From DATACN01 sp038215095 (GTDB taxonomy: Bacteria; Actinomycetota; Thermoleophilia; Solirubrobacterales; Thermoleophilaceae), in contig JBBQRG010000062.1 of NCBI GenBank assembly GCA_038215095.1, positions 1-17,670 on the forward strand: a stretch of DNA of 17,670 nt, given 5' to 3'. Made by a program: the position numbers and the translations under genes. Positions 1 through 6,204 of this stretch are shown here, piece after piece; the first letter of the stretch is position 1; every line of letters starts with the position of its first letter. The notes beneath the pieces were generated by a model that did no database searches, was not told where the DNA came from, and saw only the letters and a program-made list of their open reading frames with translations.

Positions 1-2
1 TG

Positions 3-140
3 GCCTACCGCTCACACCGCCACCGCAACAGAGCCCTGCCACACTGGATCGAGCACTACAACCAACGCAGACCACACAGCTCGATCGGAGGCCTACCGCC
101 GATCAGCCGCGTTCACAACCTCCATGGGCAGGACAGCTAG
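3..140 (+). CDS. IS481-type transposase, C-terminal end (5' part outside window)
   Basis: An open frame enters at the left edge and stops at TAG 138-140, giving 45 residues. It contains HWIEHYNQRRPHSSIGG followed by LPPISRVHNL. The YNxxRPHxxxGG block followed by PPISR is the C-terminal signature of IS481-family DDE integrases/transposases, just past the catalytic Glu; the active site itself lies outside the window. The stop directly abuts the stop codon of the convergent secreted-protein gene, with no terminal inverted repeat visible between them. The element's right end is therefore either lost, buried in the neighbouring gene, or not recognisable by eye. Whether the full transposase is intact cannot be judged here. 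The family call is by motif only. Confidence 0.85.
   Translation, partial: AYRSHRHRNRALPHWIEHYNQRRPHSSIGGLPPISRVHNLHGQDS
3..140 (+). mobile_element. Right-hand part of an IS481-like insertion sequence
   Basis: Inferred from the transposase C-terminus. Only the 3' coding end is in the window; the left end, terminal repeats and any target-site duplication are not visible. The boundary at 140 is the end of the coding region, not a mapped IS end. Confidence 0.5.
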
Positions 141-145
141 CTAGC
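136..145. repeat. 10-bp palindrome holding two convergent stop codons
   Basis: GCTAGCTAGC is perfectly self-complementary. It contains the transposase TAG (138-140) and, on the other strand, the TAG of the secreted-protein gene (141-143), so the two reading frames end back to back with no spacer. It is too short to be a convincing terminator. Confidence 0.7.
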
Positions 146-1022
146 GGAAGTTGGTGCGAAGGCTCAGGCAGCTCAGGTAGGTGTGCACGCGCTCCTTGCC
201 CCCGCTCGGGTTGCGGAAGCTGAAGTGCCCGCCGCGGGCGCCCGACGGAACCGAGCTCGTGGCGAAGATGTCGTCACCGGCGGGCAGCGCGTGGCCGGCC
301 GCCAGCGCGTAGGTGCCGCGCGCGCACTTGAGGCTCAGCGTGCCGGTGCCGACCTTGTCCGACCCCTTCGCGCTGCGCAGCCTGAAGTGCTCGGTCAGCG
401 AGTGGCCGCCGCGCTTGCCGGTCGCGCGGGCGCCCAGGCAGCGCAGGTGGATCGTGACCGGCTGCGTGGCGGTGCCGGTGTTCTTCACGCGGAAGCTCCA
501 GCTGCGCGAGTCCGGCACGGCGCTGGTCACCAGCAGCTGCGGCGCCGAGGCGCCCGCGCCGGAGCGGTCGAAGCCGTAGCCGGTCGGCAGGAAGCCCTTG
601 TCGCACGAGGAGCGCGCCACTGCGGAGGAGCCGCCGCCGGGGTTCAGCTCGGCCTTCGTGGTGAAGACCTTCGTTCCGACGCTCTTCAGGCCCGCGGGCA
701 GCTTCAGGCGCAGGCAGCGCACGACTACGCGGGCGTGGCCCGAGCTACCGCTCGACGTGAGGTGGAAGCTCCAGCGGTGTAGGTCGCCGGGAAGCGAGTC
801 GCGCACGAAGGCGCCGCCGGAGAGGGCGGAGGCGTAGCCGGACAGGGCGATGCCCTTCCCGGGGCAGCGCAGCGTCGTGGTGGTGACGCCGGCCGTGCCG
901 ACGCTGACGCGCTTCGCCACGGTCGACGGGACCGGAGTGGCCGCTGCGGCTGCGGGCAGCAGGGCGACGATCGCGCAGGCGACCGGCAGACCAGCGAGAT
1001 AACCCCTGAAAACCCGACCCAT
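141..1022 (-). CDS. Secreted protein with three Cys-paired beta repeats, function unknown
   Basis: About 293 residues. The N-terminus is a signal peptide: basic MGRVFRG, a hydrophobic core, then AAAAAT before a likely cleavage site. The mature part holds three diverged repeats of about 85-95 residues. Each has a first Cys, a GY/AL turn, a 'W/H-S-F' strand and a closing Cys (numbered from the upstream ATG: pairs 56/106, 143/198, 236/288; spacing 50-55). One disulfide-closed beta-sandwich per repeat is my inference. I do not recognise the family; similar repeats occur in exported Thermoleophilia proteins as far as I recall. Start choice: an ATG at 1029-1031 is possible, but the ATG at 1020-1022 lies exactly 7 nt after a TAGGAT box, the layout seen at several other genes here, so I prefer it. 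The gene ends against the IS remnant, which may have supplied its last codons. Confidence 0.75.
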   Translation of the reverse strand: MGRVFRGYLAGLPVACAIVALLPAAAAATPVPSTVAKRVSVGTAGVTTTTLRCPGKGIALSGYASALSGGAFVRDSLPGDLHRWSFHLTSSGSSGHARVVVRCLRLKLPAGLKSVGTKVFTTKAELNPGGGSSAVARSSCDKGFLPTGYGFDRSGAGASAPQLLVTSAVPDSRSWSFRVKNTGTATQPVTIHLRCLGARATGKRGGHSLTEHFRLRSAKGSDKVGTGTLSLKCARGTYALAAGHALPAGDDIFATSSVPSGARGGHFSFRNPSGGKERVHTYLSCLSLRTNFR

Positions 1023-1029
1023 CGGGAGC

Positions 1030-1035
1030 ATCCTA
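1030..1035 (-). promoter_or_regulatory. -10 box TAGGAT for a leaderless transcript
   Basis: On the minus strand TAGGAT is followed by 7 nt and then ATG (1020-1022). This matches the TAnnnT -10 of actinobacterial sigma-A promoters with transcription starting at or beside the A of the start codon. No clear -35 is visible. Confidence 0.5.
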
Positions 1036-1056
1036 TGCCCCCTTCGCGGCCGTGGC

Positions 1057-1062
1057 TAACTT
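1057..1062 (+). promoter_or_regulatory. -10 box TAACTT for a leaderless transcript
   Basis: TAACTT is followed by 6 nt and then the GTG start of the NYN-domain gene. No Shine-Dalgarno sequence lies in between. It forms a divergent pair with the TAGGAT box at 1030-1035. Confidence 0.55.
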
Positions 1063-1068
1063 GTTGCG

Positions 1069-1653
1069 GTGCGCTGGCTCGTGGACGGGATGAACGTGAC
1101 CGGCTCGCGCCCCACTGGCTGGTGGCGCGATCGCCCCGCCGCGATGCGCGAGCTGACCGCCGAGCTCGAGCGCTTCGCGCGCCGCAGCGGCGACGCGTTG
1201 ACCGTGATCTTCGACGGCCGGCCCTTCGAACTCGACTCCGACGCGGTCGAGGTGCGGTTCGCCAGCCGCCGCGGCCGGGACGCCGCGGACGACGACATCG
1301 CCCGGCTCGCGGCCGAGGACGAGGAGCCCGGCGAGCTCACGGTCGTCAGCTCGGACGCCGAGCTGGTCCGGCGGGTTGAGGCGGCGGGCGCGCGGACGCT
1401 CGGAGCCGGCGCCTTTCGGCGCCAGCTTGAGGGCCCGGAATCCCGGTACGGGCGGGCCGTCAGCGACAGAGGAGAGACGATGGAGAGCGAAGGCACGTCA
1501 GAGGAGCAGGGCAGCCAGGAGCAGGACCAGGAGGAGTCGGGCTCTCAGTCCGAGGAGCAGCAGGGAGGCGGCTCGTCGTCCGGCGACGAGAGCAGCTCCG
1601 ACGAGAGCAGCTCCGACGAGGGCGGCTCCGAGCAGGGCGAGAGCGAGCTCTAG
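1069..1653 (+). CDS. NYN/PIN-like nuclease domain protein with acidic Ser/Glu tail
   Basis: 194 residues from GTG. Residues 1-121 form a compact PIN-like/NYN fold of the YacP/Rae1 type: WLVDGMNV (Asp6) at strand 1, VIFDGRP (Asp49), the acidic DAADDDIARL stretch (71-80) and VVSSDAELV (Asp96). These acidic residues would bind the metal ion for RNA cleavage. Residues 138-194 are a disordered, very acidic Ser/Glu/Gln/Gly tail with three copies of a five-residue DESSS-like unit. An in-frame ATG at 1480 (residue 138) follows a strong Shine-Dalgarno sequence exactly at the domain-tail junction, so the tail may also be made as a separate 57-residue protein. The gene is divergent from the three-repeat protein and ends at a strong terminator. 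The RNase role is a family-based inference. Confidence 0.8.
   Translation: MRWLVDGMNVTGSRPTGWWRDRPAAMRELTAELERFARRSGDALTVIFDGRPFELDSDAVEVRFASRRGRDAADDDIARLAAEDEEPGELTVVSSDAELVRRVEAAGARTLGAGAFRRQLEGPESRYGRAVSDRGETMESEGTSEEQGSQEQDQEESGSQSEEQQGGGSSSGDESSSDESSSDEGGSEQGESEL
1468..1482 (+). promoter_or_regulatory. Internal ribosome-binding site and in-frame ATG inside the NYN gene
   Basis: AGAGGAG (1468-1474) is followed by 5 nt and ATG (1480-1482), in the same frame as the upstream nuclease domain. Initiation here would give a 57-residue acidic protein ending at 1653. The position, exactly where the folded domain ends, makes it more than a chance GAGGAG. Confidence 0.4.
1585..1629 (+). repeat. 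15-bp tandem repeat, three copies
   Basis: The unit GACGAGAGCAGCTCC occurs at 1585-1599 and 1600-1614 identically, and at 1615-1629 with two mismatches. It encodes DESSS-DESSS-DEGGS in the acidic tail. The near identity at DNA level suggests recent repeat expansion. Confidence 0.85.
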
Positions 1654-1675
1654 ACCGGCAACGCTCGGCTTTACC

Positions 1676-1710
1676 GGGCGCGGCGCTTCGGCGCCGCGCC
1701 CTTTCTATTT
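1676..1710 (+). terminator. Rho-independent terminator of the NYN gene
   Basis: A perfect 11-bp stem GGGCGCGGCGC / GCGCCGCGCCC (1676-1686, 1691-1701) with a TTCG tetraloop, followed by TTTCTATTT. The T-rich side is downstream on the plus strand only, so it serves the plus-strand gene. It lies 22 bases past that gene's stop, and its T-rich tail ends inside the stop region of the convergent hydrolase gene. Confidence 0.9.
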
Positions 1711-2883
1711 CTCGCCGAAGAAGTCGAGGATCGCCTTGTGCGTGCGCTCCGGCGACTCGAGCTGGGGCACATGGCCGCCGTCGAGCTCGAGGTGGCGCGC
1801 CTGAGGCAGCGCCGCCTCGACGTGCCTCATGAAGGCGATCGGCACGAGCGGGTCCTTCTTGCCCCACACGAACAGCGCGTCCGGGGCGAGCTCTGCCAGG
1901 CGCGTCCAGAAGCCATCCTCGCCGTGGGGCTCGTCGAGGTAGATGTTGCGCGCAGCCGCGTAGAAGGCGGCCCGGCCGCGGGCGCTGTAGTAGGAGCGCA
2001 GGAACTCGTCCACGCCGACCGCCGCCCAGCCGTTCTGCCCGCCCGGAACGATGCGCCGCACGATGTTCTCGGTGATCTGCTTCGGCGCCAGCTGCACGAG
2101 CCCGAGCTCGGGCCGCACGACCTTGAGCAGCGGCGCCCAGCGCCGCCCGTTCAGCCAGGCGAGCGCCGGGCTGAGCAACGCGAGCTTGTCCACGCGCTCG
2201 GGCTCGCGCATGCCGGCCTCGATCGCCACCCGGGCGCCCATGCTGTTGCCGATCAGGTGCGCGCGCTCGATCTCGAGCTCGTCCATCAGCGAGACCACTG
2301 AGTTCGCGAACCACTCGGCGTTGTAGGGCGCGCCGATCGGCTTGTCCGACTCGCCGAAGCCGGGAAGGTCGAGCGCGATCACGCGGTAGGAGTCGGCCAG
2401 CGCGTTGAGGGTGGGCAGGAAGGAGGCCTTGGTCCCGCCGAGGCCGTGGATGCAGACGACGGGCTCGCCCTCGCCGGCTGAGACGATCGACAGGTTGCCC
2501 ACGCGCGAAGGCACGCGGTCGAAGCGGAGCCGGCGCTCGTCGCTCACGCCGCTCGTGGCCGCCAGGAAGCCCACGCCCAGGTGGATGCTGCGCCTGATCT
2601 GGAGCTTGCCGGCGCGAAAGGCGGTCATGCCTCCGCGCAGGTCGCTGGCGATCCGCTGCCAGGTGGCGGCGTCGGCCGTCAGCTCGGCGTCGGGCTCGGC
2701 GCTGGCGCCGCGCAGGCGGATCTGGTCGCGGATGATCTCGGCGTCCCAGGCGCCCTGCCCGGTCACCCCCAGCTGGATACGGGCGCGCCCGCGGGGCACG
2801 TCGATCACATCGGGGTCGTAGCGCTCGAGCAGCTTCTCCAGGGTCGCCGGGGGAGCGCTGCGAGCTCGGTCGGCCACAGACAT
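1705..2883 (-). CDS. SCP2-like lipid-binding domain fused to alpha/beta hydrolase
   Basis: 392 residues. Residues about 15-112 look like a sterol-carrier-protein-2 domain: the AELTADAATWQRIASDLRGG segment and GMTAFRAGKLQIRRS match the AF-x-GK-lkv hairpin of SCP2. Residues 125-392 are an alpha/beta hydrolase with oxyanion loop HGLGG (146-150), nucleophile elbow GNSMG (Ser214), acid Asp344 in WGKKDPLVP and His371 in DGGHVPQLE, so the triad is complete. The substrate is likely a lipid or ester, inferred from the SCP2 partner; there is no signal peptide, so it is cytoplasmic. Start: AGGAGG lies only 2 nt before the ATG (2881-2883) but 8 nt before the in-frame GTG at 2875-2877, so the true start may be that GTG. 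The gene converges on the NYN gene and diverges from the CAP gene. Confidence 0.85.
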   Translation of the reverse strand: MSVADRARSAPPATLEKLLERYDPDVIDVPRGRARIQLGVTGQGAWDAEIIRDQIRLRGASAEPDAELTADAATWQRIASDLRGGMTAFRAGKLQIRRSIHLGVGFLAATSGVSDERRLRFDRVPSRVGNLSIVSAGEGEPVVCIHGLGGTKASFLPTLNALADSYRVIALDLPGFGESDKPIGAPYNAEWFANSVVSLMDELEIERAHLIGNSMGARVAIEAGMREPERVDKLALLSPALAWLNGRRWAPLLKVVRPELGLVQLAPKQITENIVRRIVPGGQNGWAAVGVDEFLRSYYSARGRAAFYAAARNIYLDEPHGEDGFWTRLAELAPDALFVWGKKDPLVPIAFMRHVEAALPQARHLELDGGHVPQLESPERTHKAILDFFGEK

Positions 2884-2953
2884 CGCCTCCTACTTACCAC
2901 GCGGACGGTCCGACAACCGAATGTCGCGAGTGGCAGAAAACACAAACCTGACC

Positions 2954-2959
2954 TACTCT
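2954..2959 (+). promoter_or_regulatory. Possible -10 box TACTCT upstream of CAP gene
   Basis: TACTCT ends 10 nt before the GTG start at 2970, with no Shine-Dalgarno sequence between. The transcript would be leaderless or nearly so. The spacing is looser than at the other sites, so confidence is lower. Confidence 0.35.
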
Positions 2960-2969
2960 GGGCCTCGCC

Positions 2970-4061
2970 GTGGAATGGATTCGACGGGGGACTTCGCGCA
3001 CGGCTGCGTTCTTGCTGGCCGCCGTGCCGCTGGCGCTGCTGCTGGCGCCGGCCGGCGCACGCGCTCAGGCGGGCCCCAGGTTCGAGCACCTGGGCCTGAG
3101 TGGGCCGGCTGTGGTCGGCAAGGACGTGGACGTGAACGTCGACGCGTTCGACAAGAACGCGCCCGTGAGCGGCCTCGTCGTGAACTTCGGCGGGAAGGGC
3201 GAGCAGTTCGGCATCAGCGCGTGCCGCCCGCCCGACTCGACCGGCGCCCTGCCCGGCGGCCCCTTCGACCCGGGCGCGCACTCGCGCATGGTCGCGCCAC
3301 ACCGCTACACGAAGAAGGGCAAGCGCAAGGTGATTGTGCGGCTGGAGGCGGGCGGCTGCCTGCTGCCGCTGGAGCTCAGCCTGGCCCAGTTCACAGTGCA
3401 CCCCTCGAGCGACGGGAAGGGGCCGCCGCCCAGCAAGCCGAAGCTCGTGCGGGGGCTGCCGACCGGGATGCTGCCGCTGCCCACGCCGCCGCCGCTGGTC
3501 GTGCCTGTGAGCAATTCGTCGCTGCCTCCGCTTCGAGCCGCCTTCGCTGCCTACGCGGCCCACGGGGACGCCGCCTACGCGGCGCGGCATCGGGGCTGTG
3601 GGGGCTCGCACCGGCGCTCAGGCGGCTCCGCTCGTGCGCGCCGGGCCATCCGCAAGGCCCTGCTCTGCCTGCTCAACCAGCAGCGCCGCCGCTACCACCT
3701 GCCGCGGCTGCGCGCCAACAATCGCCTCCTGCGGGCAGCCGAGGCGCACTCGCGCTCGATGATCAAGCTCGGCTACTTCTCACACGACGAGCCCGGTGGG
3801 ATTGGAATGCTCGTGCGGATCCTGCGGAGCGGGTACCTGTCGCGCACGCGTGGCTGGTCGGTCGGCGAGAACCTCGGCATGGGCCGCGGGCCCGGGGGGA
3901 CCCCAGGCGCGATGGTGCGCGCCTGGATGGCGAGCACGCCACACCGGGCCAACATCCTGGCCGGAAAGTTCCGCGAGATCGGCCTCGGGGTGGTGCCCGG
4001 GCTTCCCGGCACCAAGCGCGGCGGCCTGACCTACACGACCGACTTCGGCCGGCGTCGCTGA
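2970..4061 (+). CDS. Secreted CAP-domain (SCP/PR1-like) protein with N-terminal beta domain
   Basis: 363 residues from GTG. Signal peptide: MEWIRRGTSR basic region, hydrophobic core to about residue 30, probable cleavage after ARA (30-32). Residues about 36-145 form a PKD-like beta domain with Cys85 and Cys130, followed by a Pro-rich linker (150-185) and a low-complexity Ala/Arg/Gly stretch. Residues about 226-360 are a CAP domain: helix with EAHSRSM (His260), YFSHDEP, SVGENLGMG (Glu300), AWMASTPHRANILAG (His325) and REIGLGV, then TYTTDFG. These are the cavity His/Glu positions and GENL and SxxHRxNIL motifs of bacterial CAP (YkwD-like) proteins. The biochemical role of bacterial CAP proteins is poorly defined; an envelope or extracellular role is inferred. 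No partner gene is evident nearby. Confidence 0.88.
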   Translation: MEWIRRGTSRTAAFLLAAVPLALLLAPAGARAQAGPRFEHLGLSGPAVVGKDVDVNVDAFDKNAPVSGLVVNFGGKGEQFGISACRPPDSTGALPGGPFDPGAHSRMVAPHRYTKKGKRKVIVRLEAGGCLLPLELSLAQFTVHPSSDGKGPPPSKPKLVRGLPTGMLPLPTPPPLVVPVSNSSLPPLRAAFAAYAAHGDAAYAARHRGCGGSHRRSGGSARARRAIRKALLCLLNQQRRRYHLPRLRANNRLLRAAEAHSRSMIKLGYFSHDEPGGIGMLVRILRSGYLSRTRGWSVGENLGMGRGPGGTPGAMVRAWMASTPHRANILAGKFREIGLGVVPGLPGTKRGGLTYTTDFGRRR

Positions 4062-4093
4062 GAAGTAACACTCGCGCGCCCAGGCGTCGCTGA
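4051..4093 (+). repeat. 11-bp direct repeat flanking the CAP gene stop
   Basis: GGCGTCGCTGA occurs at 4051-4061 (including the CAP gene's TGA) and again at 4083-4093, 32 bases further on, just before the promoter of the next gene. It may be a small duplication or chance in GC-rich DNA. Confidence 0.5.
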
Positions 4094-4101
4094 AGGCGTC
4101 C

Positions 4102-4107
4102 TAGCCT
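4102..4107 (+). promoter_or_regulatory. -10 box TAGCCT for a leaderless transcript
   Basis: TAGCCT is followed by exactly 7 nt and then GTG (4115-4117). No Shine-Dalgarno sequence is present. An alternative upstream GTG at 4111 runs into a stop after three codons, which supports 4115 as the start. Confidence 0.5.
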
Positions 4108-4114
4108 CGCGTGC

Positions 4115-5014
4115 GTGCGTGAAGAGAAAGGCCAGGCGAGCGTCGAGTGGATCGGGCTGGTCCTGCTCCTGGCGCTCGCCCTGGGCGGTGTGCTCGCGGC
4201 GGGCATGCGAGTCGACGGGCGCTCGTTCGGCGGCTTCCTGGCGCACCGGTTCGCCTGCGCGGTCGAGCGCGGCCGCTGCCGCGACGGCGACCCGGAGCTG
4301 GCGCGCGCCTATGGGCCAGCCGACGCCGCGCTGGTGCGCGCCAACGCGCCGAACATGGCGTACGAGCCCGGCGAGGCCCAGTTGCCCGTGGACTTCCGCC
4401 GCTGCCGCGCAAGGCGCTGCGCCGACGCCACGCGCGACCGCGACTCCGACGTGCACCGCTCGCGCTCGGGGGAGCGGGCGACGGTGTTCACCCGCCTGAT
4501 CCGGCGCGGCGGGCGCACCTACATCCAGTACTGGTTCTACTACCCGGACTCGAACACGACGCTGTGGGGGGCCGACAAGGCCTGGAGGCGCAGCGTCGCG
4601 CCGTTCATGCGCAGGCTGCTGGCCGGCGACCCCCACTGGCCGGGCTTCCATCTCGACGACTGGGAGGGCTACCAGGTGAGGATCGACCCCGACGGGACGG
4701 TCTGGTCGCGCGCGACGGCCCACGGCGGCTACCAGGGCTGCAAGTACAGGTTCTGCCACAACCAGTGGGTCACGTCGACGGGCTGGACACGCGTGTCGAA
4801 GGGCAGCCACGCGGGGCACGTGCCCATGGACGTCCACCGACGGCCGCGCAACCCCGGCCGCGACGTGCGCGAGCGCAGCTCGACGGGCGAGGGCCTCCGC
4901 CTCGTCCCGCTCGAGCCGCTGCCCGGGAAGAGCCACTATCGCCCGCTCGCGAAGGAGGTGAAGCCGCCCTGGAGGAAGCGTCCCTACCGCCAGCCGGCGA
5001 CGAATTCGTCCTAA
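4115..5014 (+). CDS. Pilin-like N-terminus joined to Vps62-like domain protein
   Basis: 299 residues from GTG. The N-terminus MREEKGQASVEW followed by a 16-20 residue hydrophobic stretch fits a class III/IV prepilin signal: Gly6 at -1 and Glu11 at +5 of the processed protein, as in Flp/TadE pseudopilins. The rest is not pilin-like. Residues about 120-230 contain TYIQYWFYYPDSNTT, FHLDDWEGYQVRI and SRATAHGGYQG, resembling the Vps62 family pattern of YWFYY, an H-x-x-DWE core and a following H-G-x-Y. That family has no firm enzymatic role that I know of. Several Cys (48, 55, 97, 102, 209, 214) suggest an extracytoplasmic position. The same N-terminus appears at 10691 on an unrelated C-terminus. 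The Vps62 assignment is motif-based and moderate. Confidence 0.7.
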   Translation: MREEKGQASVEWIGLVLLLALALGGVLAAGMRVDGRSFGGFLAHRFACAVERGRCRDGDPELARAYGPADAALVRANAPNMAYEPGEAQLPVDFRRCRARRCADATRDRDSDVHRSRSGERATVFTRLIRRGGRTYIQYWFYYPDSNTTLWGADKAWRRSVAPFMRRLLAGDPHWPGFHLDDWEGYQVRIDPDGTVWSRATAHGGYQGCKYRFCHNQWVTSTGWTRVSKGSHAGHVPMDVHRRPRNPGRDVRERSSTGEGLRLVPLEPLPGKSHYRPLAKEVKPPWRKRPYRQPATNSS

Positions 5015-5073
5015 CCCACACCCTCGTTTCGCCCGCTTTCGCCGTTTAGGGAATATCCTTGGCTGGCTGTACA

Positions 5074-5083
5074 AGTTGCAACT
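5074..5083. promoter_or_regulatory. Perfect palindrome AGTTGCAACT, candidate operator
   Basis: A 10-bp perfect palindrome about 42 bases before the lipase start, in an AT-richer pocket (5030-5120) within GC-rich DNA. It overlaps TTGCAA (5076-5081), which could act as a -35 to TATCTA (5099-5104) at 17-bp spacing. A repressor site over a -35 is a reasonable reading; the regulator is unknown. Confidence 0.4.
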
Positions 5084-5101
5084 GTCGCGTTTACGGCATA
5101 T

Positions 5102-5115
5102 CTACCGGGGGGTAG
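5102..5115. promoter_or_regulatory. Inverted repeat CTACC-N4-GGTAG, candidate operator
   Basis: Five-base arms (5102-5106, 5111-5115) around GGGG, 9 bases before the lipase ATG. It could be a TetR-type operator at or just after the transcription start, or a small 5' UTR hairpin. The G run (5107-5112) is also the nearest thing to a ribosome-binding sequence for the lipase. Confidence 0.35.
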
Positions 5116-5124
5116 CAAACGGCC

Positions 5125-6204
5125 ATGAGAGTCGGCTTGGTCCTGGGCGCCGGTGGAGTTCTCGGCGGCGCCTGGCACACGGGAGCGCTCGCCGCGCTTG
5201 CGCGCGAGACCGGCTGGGACCCGGGTAGCGCCGACTACATCGTCGGCACCTCGGCCGGCTCGGTGATCGGATCGCTGGTGGCCGCGGGCGTGCCGCCCTG
5301 GTTCATGGTCGCCCACTCGGCCGGTGAGAGCTTCGAGGGCCTGATGGGCTCGGACGGACGCCCGGCGTCGGAGGCCGACCGCGCCGGCGGCGGCAGCTTC
5401 CGCGTGCACCGCGGGCTGCCGGGCCTCGGCCCGGGCTCGCTGCGGATGGGCCTCGCCACGATGTCGAAGCCGCTGCGCCACACGCCGCTGCAGCTGGTGG
5501 CGGGCTGGGCGCCGGTCGGCTTCATGTCCACCGACTCGATCAAGGACACCGTGCGCCGCGCAGTGTCCACGCGCTGGGTCGACCACCGCAGCTACTGGGC
5601 CGTCGCGACCGACTACCGCTCGGGCAAGCGCGTGCCGTTCGGGCGGATCGACTCGCCGTCGGCTGAGCTGGCCGATGCCGTGGCCGCCTCGTGCGCGATC
5701 CCCGGCTTCTTCCGGCCGGTCATGATCGGAGGCCGCCCGTACGTCGACGGCGGCGTTTGCTCGGTATCGAACCTGGACCTGCTGGCCGGTCGCGGGCTCG
5801 ACCTCGTGATCTGCCTGAACCCGCTCTCCTCGCGCCACGTCGCCAGCTCGTTGAACCCGATCGGCCGCGTTACCCAGATGACGCGCACGGCCAGCGGCAG
5901 GCGCCTCGGCCACGAGGCGCGCAAGGTGCGCGCCTACGGCACCGAGGTCGCGCTGATCCAGCCCACGGCCGAGGACCTCGCCGTGATGGGCGGCAACATG
6001 ATGAGCGGCAAGCGCCGCCACGAGGTGATCGAGACCGCCCTGGTCACCGTCAGCGAGCAGCTGCGCGGCTCCGAGCTGCGCGCGCTGTTGAAGGGCCTGC
6101 CCAAGGGCGAGCCGCACAAGATCAGCAAGCCCTCCGGACACCCCTCGACCTGGCCGGAGATCGTGCCCGCGGTTCGCAAGGAACCCGCCAGGAGGGCCGC
6201 TTGA
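5125..6204 (+). CDS. Patatin-like phospholipase / serine acyl hydrolase
   Basis: 359 residues. It has the patatin fold signatures in order: Gly-rich oxyanion loop VLGAGGVLGGAWH (6-18), nucleophile elbow GTSAG with Ser43, and the DGG motif with Asp208 in PYVDGG, giving the Ser-Asp dyad. Patatins release fatty acids from phospholipids, lysophospholipids or acylglycerols. There is no signal peptide, so it would act at the inner face of the membrane. It is the first gene of a coupled operon: its TGA overlaps the TTG start of the acyltransferase. Upstream lie two palindromes and a possible promoter. The family is secure; the substrate is not known. The length is normal for bacterial patatins. Confidence 0.92.
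   Translation: MRVGLVLGAGGVLGGAWHTGALAALARETGWDPGSADYIVGTSAGSVIGSLVAAGVPPWFMVAHSAGESFEGLMGSDGRPASEADRAGGGSFRVHRGLPGLGPGSLRMGLATMSKPLRHTPLQLVAGWAPVGFMSTDSIKDTVRRAVSTRWVDHRSYWAVATDYRSGKRVPFGRIDSPSAELADAVAASCAIPGFFRPVMIGGRPYVDGGVCSVSNLDLLAGRGLDLVICLNPLSSRHVASSLNPIGRVTQMTRTASGRRLGHEARKVRAYGTEVALIQPTAEDLAVMGGNMMSGKRRHEVIETALVTVSEQLRGSELRALLKGLPKGEPHKISKPSGHPSTWPEIVPAVRKEPARRAA
6190..6203 (+). promoter_or_regulatory. Shine-Dalgarno deciding a TTG start
   Basis: AGGAGG (6190-6195), 5-nt spacer, TTG (6201-6203). The TTG overlaps the lipase TGA (6202-6204). This ideal spacing, and the lack of any better ATG/GTG, fixes the acyltransferase start and shows translational coupling. Confidence 0.8.

Noticed and set aside
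4031..5074. 347-residue minus-strand open frame opposite the Vps62-like gene
   Set aside because: Shadow frame rich in Arg/Ala/Val; the plus strand has a prepilin signal, YWFYY and DWE motifs and a promoter at the right spacing.
5691..6200. Upstream extension of the acyltransferase frame into the lipase gene
   Set aside because: The extension is an Arg/Pro-rich shadow of the lipase; the TTG at 6201 has an ideal Shine-Dalgarno and stop overlap.
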